NCBI RefSeq assembly: GCF_014647515.1 | Contig: NZ_BMPI01000004.1 | Location: 165,683 to 229,682 of the forward strand | From: Dactylosporangium sucinum | GTDB lineage: Bacteria; Actinomycetota; Actinomycetes; Mycobacteriales; Micromonosporaceae | Direction: 5' to 3' | Length of the DNA stretch: 64,000 bases | Shown: positions 31,888 to 39,957 of the stretch, piece after piece | How positions within the stretch are numbered: the first letter of the stretch is position 1 | Layout of the letters: each line of letters opens with the position of its first letter | Notes under the pieces: model-generated | Told to the model about the DNA's origin: nothing | The model's database searches: none | The model's input: only the letters and a program-made list of their open reading frames with translations | Position numbers and translations under genes: made by a program

Positions 31888-32922
31888 TTACGGGGTGGGG
31901 AGGGCGACCAACGTCGCCAAGCGGGCGCGGTGCTGCGTGGCCGTGCCGAAGGACGAGGCGTTGGCGCGGGCGCGCTTGAGGTACCAATGCGCCGGATGCT
32001 CCCACGTGAACCCGATGCCGCCGTGCAGCTGGACGCACTCCTCCGCCGCCTTGACCGCGACCGGCGAGCAGAACGCCTGGGCCAGCGACGCCGCCACCGG
32101 AAGGTCCGGGTTGCCGGTCGCCAGGCAGTCCGCCGCGTAGCGGGCCACCGCGCGCGCCTGCGTCACCTGCACCCAGAGGTCGGCGAGCCGGTGCTTGACC
32201 GCCTGGTACGAGCCGATCGAGCGGGCGAACTGCCGGCGCGTCTTCACGTACTCGACGGTGGTGGTCAGGCACCATTCGGCCACGCCGAGCTGCTCCGACG
32301 CCAGCAGGGCGGCCGCGGCGGTCAGCGCGTCGGCGACCAGCGAGGCGTCGCCGACCCGCCGGCCCGGCGCCCCGTCGAGGACGATGTCGGACAGCGGGCG
32401 GGTCAGGTCGAACGATACGACCGGCGTCCGGGTCACGTCGGCGGCCTCGACCGCGTACAGCCCGTCGGCCGTGGGCACGAGCAGCACGTCGGCGGCGGCC
32501 GCGTCGACCACGCTGGTGACGGTGCCGGTCAGGGCGCCGTCGACGAGAGCCACGGAAGGCAACAGGCCGGACGCGGACACCGGCACGGCGAGCGTCGCGG
32601 TGCGGCTGCCGGCGGCCAGCGCGTCCAGGAGCGGGTCGCCGGTGCCGAGCAGGGCCGCGGTGGCCAGCACCGCGCTGCCCAGGAACGGCACCGGGGCGAC
32701 CGTCCGCCCGAGCTCCTCCAGGACGACCGCGGTCTCCCGCCAGCTCGCCCCGGCGCCGCCGGCCGACTCCGGCACCGGCAGCCCGGCGAAGCCGAGGTCG
32801 ACCGCGAGGGTCCGCCACAGCTTCAGGTCGACGACGTCAGGCTGGGAGACGCGGTCGGCGAGCAGGGAACGGACCGAGGAGCGCAGCTCGTCCTCGACGT
32901 CGGTGTAGAGCAGGTCGGTCAC
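31888..32922 (-). CDS. Acyl-CoA dehydrogenase family protein (short subunit)
   Basis: 344 residues, GTG start overlapping the previous stop as GTGA. Acyl-CoA dehydrogenase elements: ELRSSVRSLLADR and LGFAGLPVPESAGG at the N terminus, a reduced middle beta domain, TVEYVKTRRQFARSIGSYQAVKHRLADL, then LHGGIGFTWEHPAHWYLKRA. The usual C-terminal IEGGT-type catalytic Glu segment is absent; the protein resembles the non-catalytic or short partner of heteromeric dehydrogenases such as the steroid ChsE pairs. It probably works with the full-size enzyme encoded just upstream. Confidence 0.9.
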   Translation of the reverse strand: MTDLLYTDVEDELRSSVRSLLADRVSQPDVVDLKLWRTLAVDLGFAGLPVPESAGGAGASWRETAVVLEELGRTVAPVPFLGSAVLATAALLGTGDPLLDALAAGSRTATLAVPVSASGLLPSVALVDGALTGTVTSVVDAAAADVLLVPTADGLYAVEAADVTRTPVVSFDLTRPLSDIVLDGAPGRRVGDASLVADALTAAAALLASEQLGVAEWCLTTTVEYVKTRRQFARSIGSYQAVKHRLADLWVQVTQARAVARYAADCLATGNPDLPVAASLAQAFCSPVAVKAAEECVQLHGGIGFTWEHPAHWYLKRARANASSFGTATQHRARLATLVALPTP

Positions 32923-34088
32923 TTCGGCACGTCCTTCCAGGCCACGTCCTTGTCGGCCCGCGGCTCGGCCGGCAGGCCGAGCACCCGCTCGGCGACGATG
33001 TTGCGCAGGATCTCCGAGGTGCCGCCCTCGATCGAGTTGCCCTTGGCGCGCAGGTACCGGTACCCCGCGGTCCGCCCGGCGAAGTCCACGACGGTCGGCC
33101 GGCGCATCGTCCACTCGTCGTGGCGCAGGCCCTCCTCGCCCAGCATCTCCATCTCGAGCAGCGAGATCTCCTGGTTGAGCCGGGCGAACAGCAGCTTCGC
33201 GGCCGAGCCCTCCGGTCCGGGCTGGCCGGCGGCGAGCTGCTGGCGCAGCCGGGTGCCGGTGAGCCGGGCCGCCTCGGCGTCGACCCACAGCCGCATGAGC
33301 TGGTCGTGCAGGCCGGGCGAGCGCAGGTCGGGGCGCTGCCGCCACAGGTCGGCGACGACCCCGATGACGCCGCCCTCGCGGGGCGTGGCCGCGCCGCCGA
33401 TCGCGACCCGCTCGTTCATGAGCGTGGTCTGCGCGATCAGCCAGCCCTCGCCGACGGCGCCGAGCCGGTCGGCGTCGGGGATCCGCACGTCGGTGAGGAA
33501 CACCTCGTTGAACTCGGCCTCGCCGGTGATCTGCCGCAGCGGCCGCACCTCGACGCCGGGCGCGGTCATGTCGAGGACGAAGTAGGTGATGCCCTGATGC
33601 TTCGGTACCGCCGGATCCGTGCGGGCGATGAGGATGGCCCAGCGGGCCTCGTGCGCCATCGAGGTCCAGACCTTCTGGCCGGTCACCACCCAGTCGTCAC
33701 CGTCGCGGACGGCGCGGGTGGCCAGCCCGGCCAGGTCGGAGCCGGCGCCCGGCTCGCTGAACAGCTGGCACCACACCTCCTCGCCGGTCCACAGCGGCCG
33801 CAGCCACCGCCGGTGCTGCTCGTCGGTGCCGTGGCGCAGGATGGTCGGCGCGGCCATGCCGAGCCCGATGCCGATCCGCCGCGGGTTGTTGTCCGGCGCG
33901 CCGGCCTCGGCGAGGACCGCGTCGACCTCGGTCTGCCGCTCGCGGGGCAGGCCCAGGCCGCCGAGGCCGGGCGGGAACTGCACCCAGGCCAGGCCGGCGT
34001 CGAAGCGGGCCCGCAGGAACTCGAGGTGGTCGGTCGTGGCGGGATCGTGCGAGCGGAGGAAGTCCCGCGCGAGTGCTGTTGGATGCAA
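32919..34088 (-). CDS. Acyl-CoA dehydrogenase family protein (full-size subunit)
   Basis: 389 residues. FAD-dependent dehydrogenase pattern: WCQLFSEPGAGSDLAGLATR, WVVTGQKVWTSMAHEARWAI, QITGEAEFNEVFLTDVRIPD, and the C-terminal NSIEGGTSEILRNIVAERVL with the catalytic-region Glu. It oxidises an acyl-CoA to the 2-enoyl-CoA and passes electrons to ETF. The order SDR, this gene, the short dehydrogenase, with MaoC on the other side, suggests beta-oxidation of an unusual acyl chain or side chain. Short ATG start at 34088 with weak ribosome site. Confidence 0.94.
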   Translation of the reverse strand: MHPTALARDFLRSHDPATTDHLEFLRARFDAGLAWVQFPPGLGGLGLPRERQTEVDAVLAEAGAPDNNPRRIGIGLGMAAPTILRHGTDEQHRRWLRPLWTGEEVWCQLFSEPGAGSDLAGLATRAVRDGDDWVVTGQKVWTSMAHEARWAILIARTDPAVPKHQGITYFVLDMTAPGVEVRPLRQITGEAEFNEVFLTDVRIPDADRLGAVGEGWLIAQTTLMNERVAIGGAATPREGGVIGVVADLWRQRPDLRSPGLHDQLMRLWVDAEAARLTGTRLRQQLAAGQPGPEGSAAKLLFARLNQEISLLEMEMLGEEGLRHDEWTMRRPTVVDFAGRTAGYRYLRAKGNSIEGGTSEILRNIVAERVLGLPAEPRADKDVAWKDVPK

Positions 34089-34100
34089 CGTCTCCCCGAT

Positions 34101-34865
34101 TCAGTCGAGTGGCCCGCCGGCCACGTAGATCACCTGGCCGGACACGAACCCGGCGCCCTCGCTGACGAGGAAGGAGATCGTGTGGGCGATGTCCTCCGGG
34201 GTGCCGACGCGGCGGACCGGGATGTGCTCGGCGGCGCCCTTCTGGAACGTCTCGAAGTCGACCTTCATACGGGCGGCGGTCGCGGCGGTCATGTCGGTGG
34301 CGATGAAGCCGGGCGCGACGGCGTTGGCGGTGACGCCGAACGGCCCCAGCTCGATCGCGAGGGTCTTGGTGAAGCCCTGCAGGCCGGCCTTGGCGGCGGA
34401 GTAGTTCGCCTGGCCGCGGTTGCCGAGCGCCGAGGACGACGAGAGGTTGACGATGCGGCCGAACTTCGCCGCCGTCATGTGGGCCTGGGCGGCCCGGCTC
34501 ATCAGGAACGCCCCGCGCAGGTGCACGCCGATGACCGTGTCCCAGTCGGCGTCGGTCATCTTGAACAGCAGGTTGTCGCGGATGACCCCGGCGTTGTTGA
34601 CCAGCACGAGCGGCGGGCCGAGCTCGTCGGCGACGCGGTCGACCGCCCGCGCGACCTGGTCGGCGTCCGACACGTCGGCGCCGACGGCGAGCGCCCGCCC
34701 GCCGGCGGCGGTGATCCGCTCGACCGTGTCCTTGCAGGCGTTCTCGTCGAGGTCCAGCACGGCGACGGCGTGACCGTCGGCGGCGAGTCGGACGGCGGTG
34801 CCGGCACCGATGCCGCGGGCGGCGCCGGTGACGATCGCGACCCGGCTCATCCCTGTGTTCGTCAT
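34101..34865 (-). CDS. Short-chain dehydrogenase/reductase (3-oxoacyl reductase type)
   Basis: 254 residues from the ATG at 34865. Rossmann TGAARGIGAGTA, NAG motif VLVNNAGVIRDN, catalytic Ser in IVNLSSSSALGN and Tyr-Lys in NYSAAKAGL, ending with GQVIYVAGGPLD. It belongs to the FabG-like SDR group that interconverts 3-oxo- and 3-hydroxyacyl thioesters with NAD(P)H. It leads a three-gene operon with both acyl-CoA dehydrogenases (12-bp gap), so a 3-hydroxyacyl-CoA dehydrogenase role is likely. Confidence 0.94.
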   Translation of the reverse strand: MTNTGMSRVAIVTGAARGIGAGTAVRLAADGHAVAVLDLDENACKDTVERITAAGGRALAVGADVSDADQVARAVDRVADELGPPLVLVNNAGVIRDNLLFKMTDADWDTVIGVHLRGAFLMSRAAQAHMTAAKFGRIVNLSSSSALGNRGQANYSAAKAGLQGFTKTLAIELGPFGVTANAVAPGFIATDMTAATAARMKVDFETFQKGAAEHIPVRRVGTPEDIAHTISFLVSEGAGFVSGQVIYVAGGPLD

Positions 34866-35051
34866 GGCTCCGATACTCGCTCGTGAGACGGGGTCCCGGA
34901 AAGAGCACACGCCCAGAAAAAGGCACTACGAGTGCAAATTGTTGTTCCGGTGAGATCTCGAAGTTCCCGGCCGGGAACCGTTCAGGTGCGACAAGGTTGC
35001 GCCGATGGTCTCGGCGTCACACGGACGAGACGGCACCAGCGGGGGGCACGG

Positions 35052-36002
35052 ATGAACGGCACGACGATCACCAAGGCACTGACGGTGGCGCTGGCGGGCT
35101 TCGGCGGCCTGATCGGCGCGTCGGCCGCGGCCGCCGCCGTTTCGGAAGCGCCGACCGTCGCCTACGTCCGCGACGGCGTCATCTACAGCCACGACGGCAC
35201 CCGCGAGGTGCGGCTCACCGAGGACGAGGTCAACGCCCGCCCGCGGTTCTCGCCGGACGGCAGGCGCCTGGCGTACCTCCACAACGACACCGTCTGGGTC
35301 ATGCACGCCGACGGCTCCGGCAAGCGGCAGGTCAGCGACCGGACCGCCGGTGGTCCCTCCTGGTCGCCCGACGGCCGGTGGATCGCCTACGCGGCGCTCT
35401 CCTGCACCGGCGGCCCGGGCGTGTACCGCGTGAGCGCCGAGGGCGGCGAGTCCGCGGTCCTCTTCCCCGCCTCCTGCCGCGACCAGGCCCTGCCCGAGGT
35501 CGCCTACATCACGGATACAGCGGTCGAGGACCCGGCGCCGACCCTGGCCGACCGGCTGCGCACCGACGACGCCGTGGCCTGGTCGCCCGACGGCACGCAG
35601 ATCGCGTTCCGGGGCGGCGAGTGCGAGAGCATCGCGGACAACTGCCTGAGCATCGGCACCGTGGCGACCGGCCGCGAGCGCGCGATCGACGTCTACGGCG
35701 GCGGCGGCAACGGCACCAGCGGCTTCGGCGTCGTGCCGGCGTGGCGCGCCGACGGCAAGAAGGTCGCCTGGACCACGTACACCACCGACGGCACGGCCGT
35801 CGGCGTGACCGAGGCCGACGCCACCGGCGCCAACCGGCACCGGGTCGGCGCGGCCGACGATCGCGAGATGGTCTACGCCGGCGCCCGCACCGGCCTGCTG
35901 ACCGCCGCGCACCAGGGCCACTCCTGGGTCACCAAGGTCGACCTGGCCACCGGCAAGCGGACCCCGCTGGTCCGCGGCTCGCAGCCGACGGTCCTTCGGT
36001 AA
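35052..36002 (+). CDS. Exported TolB-like WD40/PD40 beta-propeller protein
   Basis: 316 residues from the ATG at 35052, GGGGGGCAC upstream. Signal peptide TKALTVALAGFGGLIGASAA. The rest is PD40/TolB-type blades: RPRFSPDGRRLAYLHNDTVW, GGPSWSPDGRWIAYAAL, DAVAWSPDGTQIAFRGG, VPAWRADGKKVAWTTY. Such propellers bind other proteins or ligands; no enzyme motif is seen. The next gene, a lipoprotein, starts 5 bp later, so they are probably one operon. Confidence 0.85.
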   Translation: MNGTTITKALTVALAGFGGLIGASAAAAAVSEAPTVAYVRDGVIYSHDGTREVRLTEDEVNARPRFSPDGRRLAYLHNDTVWVMHADGSGKRQVSDRTAGGPSWSPDGRWIAYAALSCTGGPGVYRVSAEGGESAVLFPASCRDQALPEVAYITDTAVEDPAPTLADRLRTDDAVAWSPDGTQIAFRGGECESIADNCLSIGTVATGRERAIDVYGGGGNGTSGFGVVPAWRADGKKVAWTTYTTDGTAVGVTEADATGANRHRVGAADDREMVYAGARTGLLTAAHQGHSWVTKVDLATGKRTPLVRGSQPTVLR

Positions 36003-36006
36003 CCGG

Positions 36007-36633
36007 ATGAGGCTGCTGCCGATCGTCGCCGGATGCGCGCTGGCCCTGGCCGGCTGCTCCGGCGACCCGGCCGTTGCGCCGTCCGCGTCGCCGGAGGGCG
36101 GCCCGCTGCTGGAGGTGGCCGACCTCCCCGGCGGCTACCAGACCAGCCCGCCCCAGCCGAGCGCCGAGGTGAGCGCCGCGAGCAGCGTGAGCGTCGCCGG
36201 CTGCGAACCGCTCCTCGACGCCTTCCGCGCCGGCTTCGGCGACGCCGGCCCGACGGCGCGCTTCGAGGGCGGCAGCACCGGGCCGTTCCTCGCCGAGCGG
36301 CTCTCGACCGGCGCCGCGGCGCTCGACGGGCAGCGCGATCTGGCCCGGCGCTGTGGAAGCTTCACGGAGACGGACGCCGACGGCGCGACGACGACGGTCA
36401 CCGTCGCCCCCGTCGCGGACTTCCCCGCCCTCGGCGACGAGTCGGCCGCCTTCCGGGTCTCGGCCGGTGGCGGTACCGGCGACGACTCCTATGCCCTGAG
36501 CGGCTATCTGGTGGTGGCCCGCCAGGGCGCCACGACCTGCACGCTCGTGCACTTCGGCCAGCCCGGGGTCGACCGGGCCGAGACCGAGGCGATCGCCAGG
36601 TCGGCGGTGGGCAAGCTGCGGCGCCGACAATGA
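36007..36633 (+). CDS. Putative lipoprotein, function unknown
   Basis: 208 residues. Signal peptide RLLPIVAGCALALAGC with the lipobox LAGC (Cys at about 18). The mature region has a Pro/Ser linker, then a domain containing LPGGYQTSPP, VAGCEPLLDAFRAG and DLARRCGSFTE, ending ARSAVGKLRRR. The pattern of two cysteines and an alpha/beta fold recalls the PknH-sensor-like lipoprotein families of actinobacteria, but this is weak. It is flanked by a propeller gene 4 bp upstream and the EEP hydrolase 3 bp downstream. Confidence 0.72.
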   Translation: MRLLPIVAGCALALAGCSGDPAVAPSASPEGGPLLEVADLPGGYQTSPPQPSAEVSAASSVSVAGCEPLLDAFRAGFGDAGPTARFEGGSTGPFLAERLSTGAAALDGQRDLARRCGSFTETDADGATTTVTVAPVADFPALGDESAAFRVSAGGGTGDDSYALSGYLVVARQGATTCTLVHFGQPGVDRAETEAIARSAVGKLRRRQ

Positions 36634-36636
36634 GGT

Positions 36637-37443
36637 ATGCGGCTCGGCACGTTCAACCTCATGAACGGACGCTCCCTCACCGACGGCCTGGTCGACACCG
36701 GCCGGGTGCGCGCGGCGATCGAGGAGCTCGACGCCGACGTGCTCGGCCTGCAGGAGGTCGACCGCGGGCAGCAGCGCAGCGGCAACGCCGACCTGGCCCG
36801 GATCGCCGCCGAAGCGATGGATGCCGCCGAGGTGCTCTTCGTGCCGGCCGTGGTCGGCACGCCCGGCGAGGGCTTCCGGGTCGCGACCGACGACGACCAG
36901 CACGGCGGCGAGCCGCACTACGGCGTCGCGCTGGTGAGCCGCTTCCCGGTGGCCGAGTGGCGGATCACCCGGCTGCCCGCGTCGCCGCTGCGCGCGCCGA
37001 TCCTGATCCCGGGGCCGAAGGCGCGCATGATGCTGCTCGACGACGAGCCGCGGGTCCTCCTCGCCGCCGTGGTCGAGACGCCGGTCGGGCGCGTGACAAT
37101 CGCCACTACGCACCTCTCGTTCGTGCCCGGCTGGAACGTGTGGCAGCTGTGGCTGGTGCGCCGGGCGCTGCGCCGGATGCCGGCGCCGCGGGTGCTGCTC
37201 GCCGACCTGAACCTCCCCGGCGGCCTGCCTCGGCTGTTCTCCGGCTGGCGCCGGCTGGCCCGGGTGCCGACCTACCCGGCACCGGCTCCACGCGTGCAGT
37301 TCGACCACGTTCTGGCCGACCGCCGCGGGTTTGAGCGCCTGCCGCGGGTGGTCGGCGTCGTCAGCCCGCACGTGCCCGTCTCCGACCACCGGCCGCTGGT
37401 CGTCACGATGGGTGATCACTCCGGTACCCTGAAGATCGATTAG
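36637..37443 (+). CDS. Endonuclease/exonuclease/phosphatase (EEP) family protein
   Basis: 268 residues. EEP landmarks: RLGTFNLMNGRS (Asn), DVLGLQEVDRGQQR (metal-binding Glu), IATTHLSFVPGWN (His), VLLADLNLPGG (Asp), and the C-terminal VSDHRPLVV (Asp-His). The fold covers DNA nucleases, sphingomyelinases and inositol phosphatases; with a short chain and no signal peptide a cytoplasmic phosphodiesterase is plausible. It follows the lipoprotein gene with a 3-bp gap. Confidence 0.92.
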   Translation: MRLGTFNLMNGRSLTDGLVDTGRVRAAIEELDADVLGLQEVDRGQQRSGNADLARIAAEAMDAAEVLFVPAVVGTPGEGFRVATDDDQHGGEPHYGVALVSRFPVAEWRITRLPASPLRAPILIPGPKARMMLLDDEPRVLLAAVVETPVGRVTIATTHLSFVPGWNVWQLWLVRRALRRMPAPRVLLADLNLPGGLPRLFSGWRRLARVPTYPAPAPRVQFDHVLADRRGFERLPRVVGVVSPHVPVSDHRPLVVTMGDHSGTLKID

Positions 37444-37634
37444 GGCAGATTTAAGTCCGACTGGAATGCCTGCTTGCGGCGGATTGTCCGGCCCCGATTG
37501 CGAGGCGTGTTCAGTTAACTACGATTCTTCGGCGCCTTGTAGATTGGGCGTTCGTTTGTTGGGATGCGTACCGTCAGTGATTTTCAACCGAAGGTACAAG
37601 GCCCCTGGGGCCGCCGGTCCGGAGGATTAGAGCC

Positions 37635-39374
37635 GTGAAAGGTCGCCACCGCTCAGCGGGGTCGTCGGGCGGAGCGCTCAAGATGGGCGCCGCCGCCGTA
37701 GCCGTGCTCGTCGTCCTCGCCGGCAGTTGGTACGCATTCCAGAAGTACTCGGAGCCGTCCTGCGGCAACACCGCCAAGCTCAGCATTGGCGCGCCGGCCG
37801 ACATCGTGCCGGCCCTGAAGGCGCAGGCGGCCGACTGGTCGGCCCAGGCCAAGCTCGACGAGAACTGCGTCGACGTCGACGTCTTCGAGGCCGACCCGGC
37901 GGACATCGCGGCCGCCATCGCCGCGAAGTCGCAGAAGACGCTCACGGGCGTCGGCCAGGCCAACGGCAAGACCCGCATCCCGGACGTCTGGGTGCCCGAC
38001 TCGTCGCTGTGGCTGCTGCGGCTCAAGACCGCCAACCCGCAGGCCGTGGGCGCGGACACCGCGAAGTCGATCGCCAGCAGCCCGGTCGTGCTCGCCATGC
38101 CCGAGCCGATCGCGACCACGTTCGGCTGGCCGCAGGGGAAGCTCAGCTACGTCGACCTGATCAAGAAGGTCTCCACCGACCAGAAGGTCAAGGTCGGCAT
38201 CGTCGACCCGAGCCGCGACTCGACCGGCCTCGCGGCCCTGCTCACGATGGCCGCGGCCGCGCAGGCCGCCGGCGGCGGCAACGCCACCCAGGCCACCCAG
38301 ATCGCGACCGCCGCGCTGCGCGGCCTCGCCGCCGGCCGCTCCTCGCTCAAGGCCGACCTGCTGCAGAAGTTCCCGCGCGGCAGCGACCCCACGGCGCTGA
38401 GCAGCGGCCTGTCGGTCGCGCCGCTGTCCGAGCAGGCCATCATCCAGTACAACGCCGTGCAGCCCCCGGTCCGCCTGGCCGCCGTCTACGCCGAGCCCTC
38501 CGCGGGTGCGCTCGACTACCCGTATGTGGTGCTCAACAACGACCGCGCCTCGGTCGCCAACGAGCTGCTGAAGTCCCTGGAGTCCCAGTCGTTCCGCGAC
38601 AAGCTCGGGGCGATCGGCCTGCGCGGCGCCGACGGCGCCCCCGGCAAGGGCTTCCAGACCCCGACCAACGCCCCCGGCACCCTGGCCGCCGCCCAGCTCC
38701 CGGACGCCGCGGCGGTGGAGAGCCTGCAGCAGAAGTGGCAGGCGATCACCCTGCCCGCCCGCATGCTCGCGGTCATCGACGTGTCCGGCTCGATGCTGGA
38801 GACCGTCCCCACGGCCGGCAACGCGACCCGCATGCAGGTCACGCTGGAGGCGGCCCGCAAGGGCATGAACCTCTTCGACGACTCCTGGGCCCTGGGCGTC
38901 TGGACCTTCTCGACCCAGCTCGACGGCGCGAAGGACTACAAGCAGCTGGTCCCGATCGGCCCGCTGGTCAGCCAGCGCGCCGCCTGCCTCCAGGCCCTCC
39001 AGTCGATCACCCCGAAGAAGAACGGCGACACGGCCCTGTATGACACGATCCTGGCCGGCTACAAGGCCGTCCAGCAGGGCTGGGACAGTGGCCGCATCAA
39101 CTCCTTGATCGTCATGACCGACGGCGAGAACGACGACCCGGCCGGCGGCCTGTCCCTGGAGCAGCTGATCGCCGAGCTGAAGAAGACCGCCGACCCGGCC
39201 CGGCCGGTGCAGGTGATCCTGATCGGCATCGGCGACAAGGTGGGCGAGGCCCAGATGCGCCAGATCACGGACGCGATCGGCGGTGGCACCTTCGTGGCCC
39301 CGGACCCGGCCAAGATCGGCGACATCTTCCTGCAGGCGATCTCCCTCCGCGGCCAGGTCGTCACGCCCAAGTAA
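37635..39374 (+). CDS. Membrane-anchored substrate-binding protein fused to VWA domain
   Basis: 579 residues, GTG start with CCGGAGGATT 9 bp upstream. N-terminal membrane helix (LKMGAAAVAVLVVLAGSWYA) and extracellular body. Residues of about 45-360 form a bacterial extracellular solute-binding domain (IPDVWVPDSSLWLLRLK, SSPVVLAMPEPIATTFGW). Residues of about 375-570 form a von Willebrand A domain with the MIDAS DVSGSM and MTDGEND. This pairing is known in actinobacteria. The VWA may present a metal-dependent protein-binding surface; the ligand is unknown. Confidence 0.9.
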   Translation: MKGRHRSAGSSGGALKMGAAAVAVLVVLAGSWYAFQKYSEPSCGNTAKLSIGAPADIVPALKAQAADWSAQAKLDENCVDVDVFEADPADIAAAIAAKSQKTLTGVGQANGKTRIPDVWVPDSSLWLLRLKTANPQAVGADTAKSIASSPVVLAMPEPIATTFGWPQGKLSYVDLIKKVSTDQKVKVGIVDPSRDSTGLAALLTMAAAAQAAGGGNATQATQIATAALRGLAAGRSSLKADLLQKFPRGSDPTALSSGLSVAPLSEQAIIQYNAVQPPVRLAAVYAEPSAGALDYPYVVLNNDRASVANELLKSLESQSFRDKLGAIGLRGADGAPGKGFQTPTNAPGTLAAAQLPDAAAVESLQQKWQAITLPARMLAVIDVSGSMLETVPTAGNATRMQVTLEAARKGMNLFDDSWALGVWTFSTQLDGAKDYKQLVPIGPLVSQRAACLQALQSITPKKNGDTALYDTILAGYKAVQQGWDSGRINSLIVMTDGENDDPAGGLSLEQLIAELKKTADPARPVQVILIGIGDKVGEAQMRQITDAIGGGTFVAPDPAKIGDIFLQAISLRGQVVTPK

Positions 39375-39392
39375 CCCTCGCGCCGAACTTCC

Positions 39393-39425
39393 GCGGGCCC
39401 GCCGGCTTCGTTCCGGCGGGCCCGC
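39393..39425 (+). terminator. Strong hairpin after VWA gene
   Basis: GCGGGCCCGCCGG (39393-39405) and CCGGCGGGCCCGC (39413-39425), perfect arms, 7-nt loop, 18 bp after the stop. Confidence 0.82.
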
Positions 39426-39458
39426 ACTCTTGTGCGCGCCGACGCGCCGGGTCCCGCT

Positions 39459-39501
39459 GAGACGTTGGTCGATCTACCCGGGAAGGATCGACCAACGTCT
39501 C
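39459..39501. repeat. Palindromic repeat family A, copy 2
   Basis: Perfect 16-bp arms GAGACGTTGGTCGATC (39459-39474) and the complement at 39486-39501, 11-bp spacer. Confidence 0.9.
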
Positions 39502-39550
39502 CGAAACGCGGGCGCCGGGCCCGGCTTTCCGCCCGCGCCGCTCGCCGGCT

Positions 39551-39612
39551 GCGGTCGCCGGCCCATGATCGGCGGTTGCCAGCTCATGATTTTGCGGTTG
39601 CCGGCTCATGAT
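39551..39612 (+). repeat. Three copies of a 19-bp GCGGTTGCCGGCTCATGAT repeat
   Basis: Units at 39551-39569 (two changes), 39572-39590 (one change) and 39594-39612. Confidence 0.75.
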
Positions 39613-39663
39613 CGAGGGAAACTTCTGGCTGTCGGAGCGACCAGATGTTTCCCATGATCATGG
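39606..39663. repeat. Imperfect palindrome (family D)
   Basis: TCATGATCGAGGGAAACTTC (from 39606) against the complement of 39641-39663; 19 of 23 positions pair, 12-bp spacer. Confidence 0.65.
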
Positions 39664-39742
39664 AGCGGCTCGGTCCGGGCGCCAGGCCGGCTCTTCCTGT
39701 CGCATCTCGGCTGCAGTGGTCCCCGCGCGGCAGCGACCCGCG

Positions 39743-39804
39743 GCGCCTGGAGCCGCTCGGTCTCCGGGCGGAGGCGCCTGGAGCGGCTCGGTCTCCGGGC
39801 GGAG
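39743..39804 (+). repeat. Two tandem 31-bp repeats, third partial copy at 39881
   Basis: Unit begins GCGCCTGGAGCGGCTCGGTC; copies at 39743-39773 and 39774-39804, then a 20-bp partial at 39881-39900. Confidence 0.8.
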
Positions 39805-39916
39805 GCGGAGGCGCCAGGTCCGCGCCTCACTCGCCGCTCCTTGCCGACCTGCTGCGGTTTCTGCGCGGCGGCGGTCCGCGGCGCCTGGAGCGGCTCGGTC
39901 CGGGGTGCCAACGCGG

Positions 39917-39957
39917 AGACGTTGGTCGATCACCCCTGGGTAGATCGACCGACGTCT
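39917..39957. repeat. Palindromic repeat family A, copy 3, overlapping photolyase gene end
   Basis: AGACGTTGGTCGATC (39917-39931) and GATCGACCGACGTCT (39943-39957), one mismatch, 11-bp spacer. It encodes the last residues and stop of the photolyase. Confidence 0.85.

Larger units (their letters stand above)
39375..39929. other. Repeat-packed intergenic region of 555 bp
   Basis: No gene. It holds a 13-bp-arm hairpin, a family A palindrome, three units of a 19-bp repeat, a degenerate ATGATC-centred palindrome, two tandem 31-bp units with a third partial copy, and the start of another family A palindrome. All reading frames here translate to Arg/Pro/Ala-rich shadows. Confidence 0.85.

Noticed and set aside
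39551..39804. CRISPR array
   Set aside because: The repeats are tandem or nearly so, without regular 30-40-bp unique spacers, and there are no cas genes.
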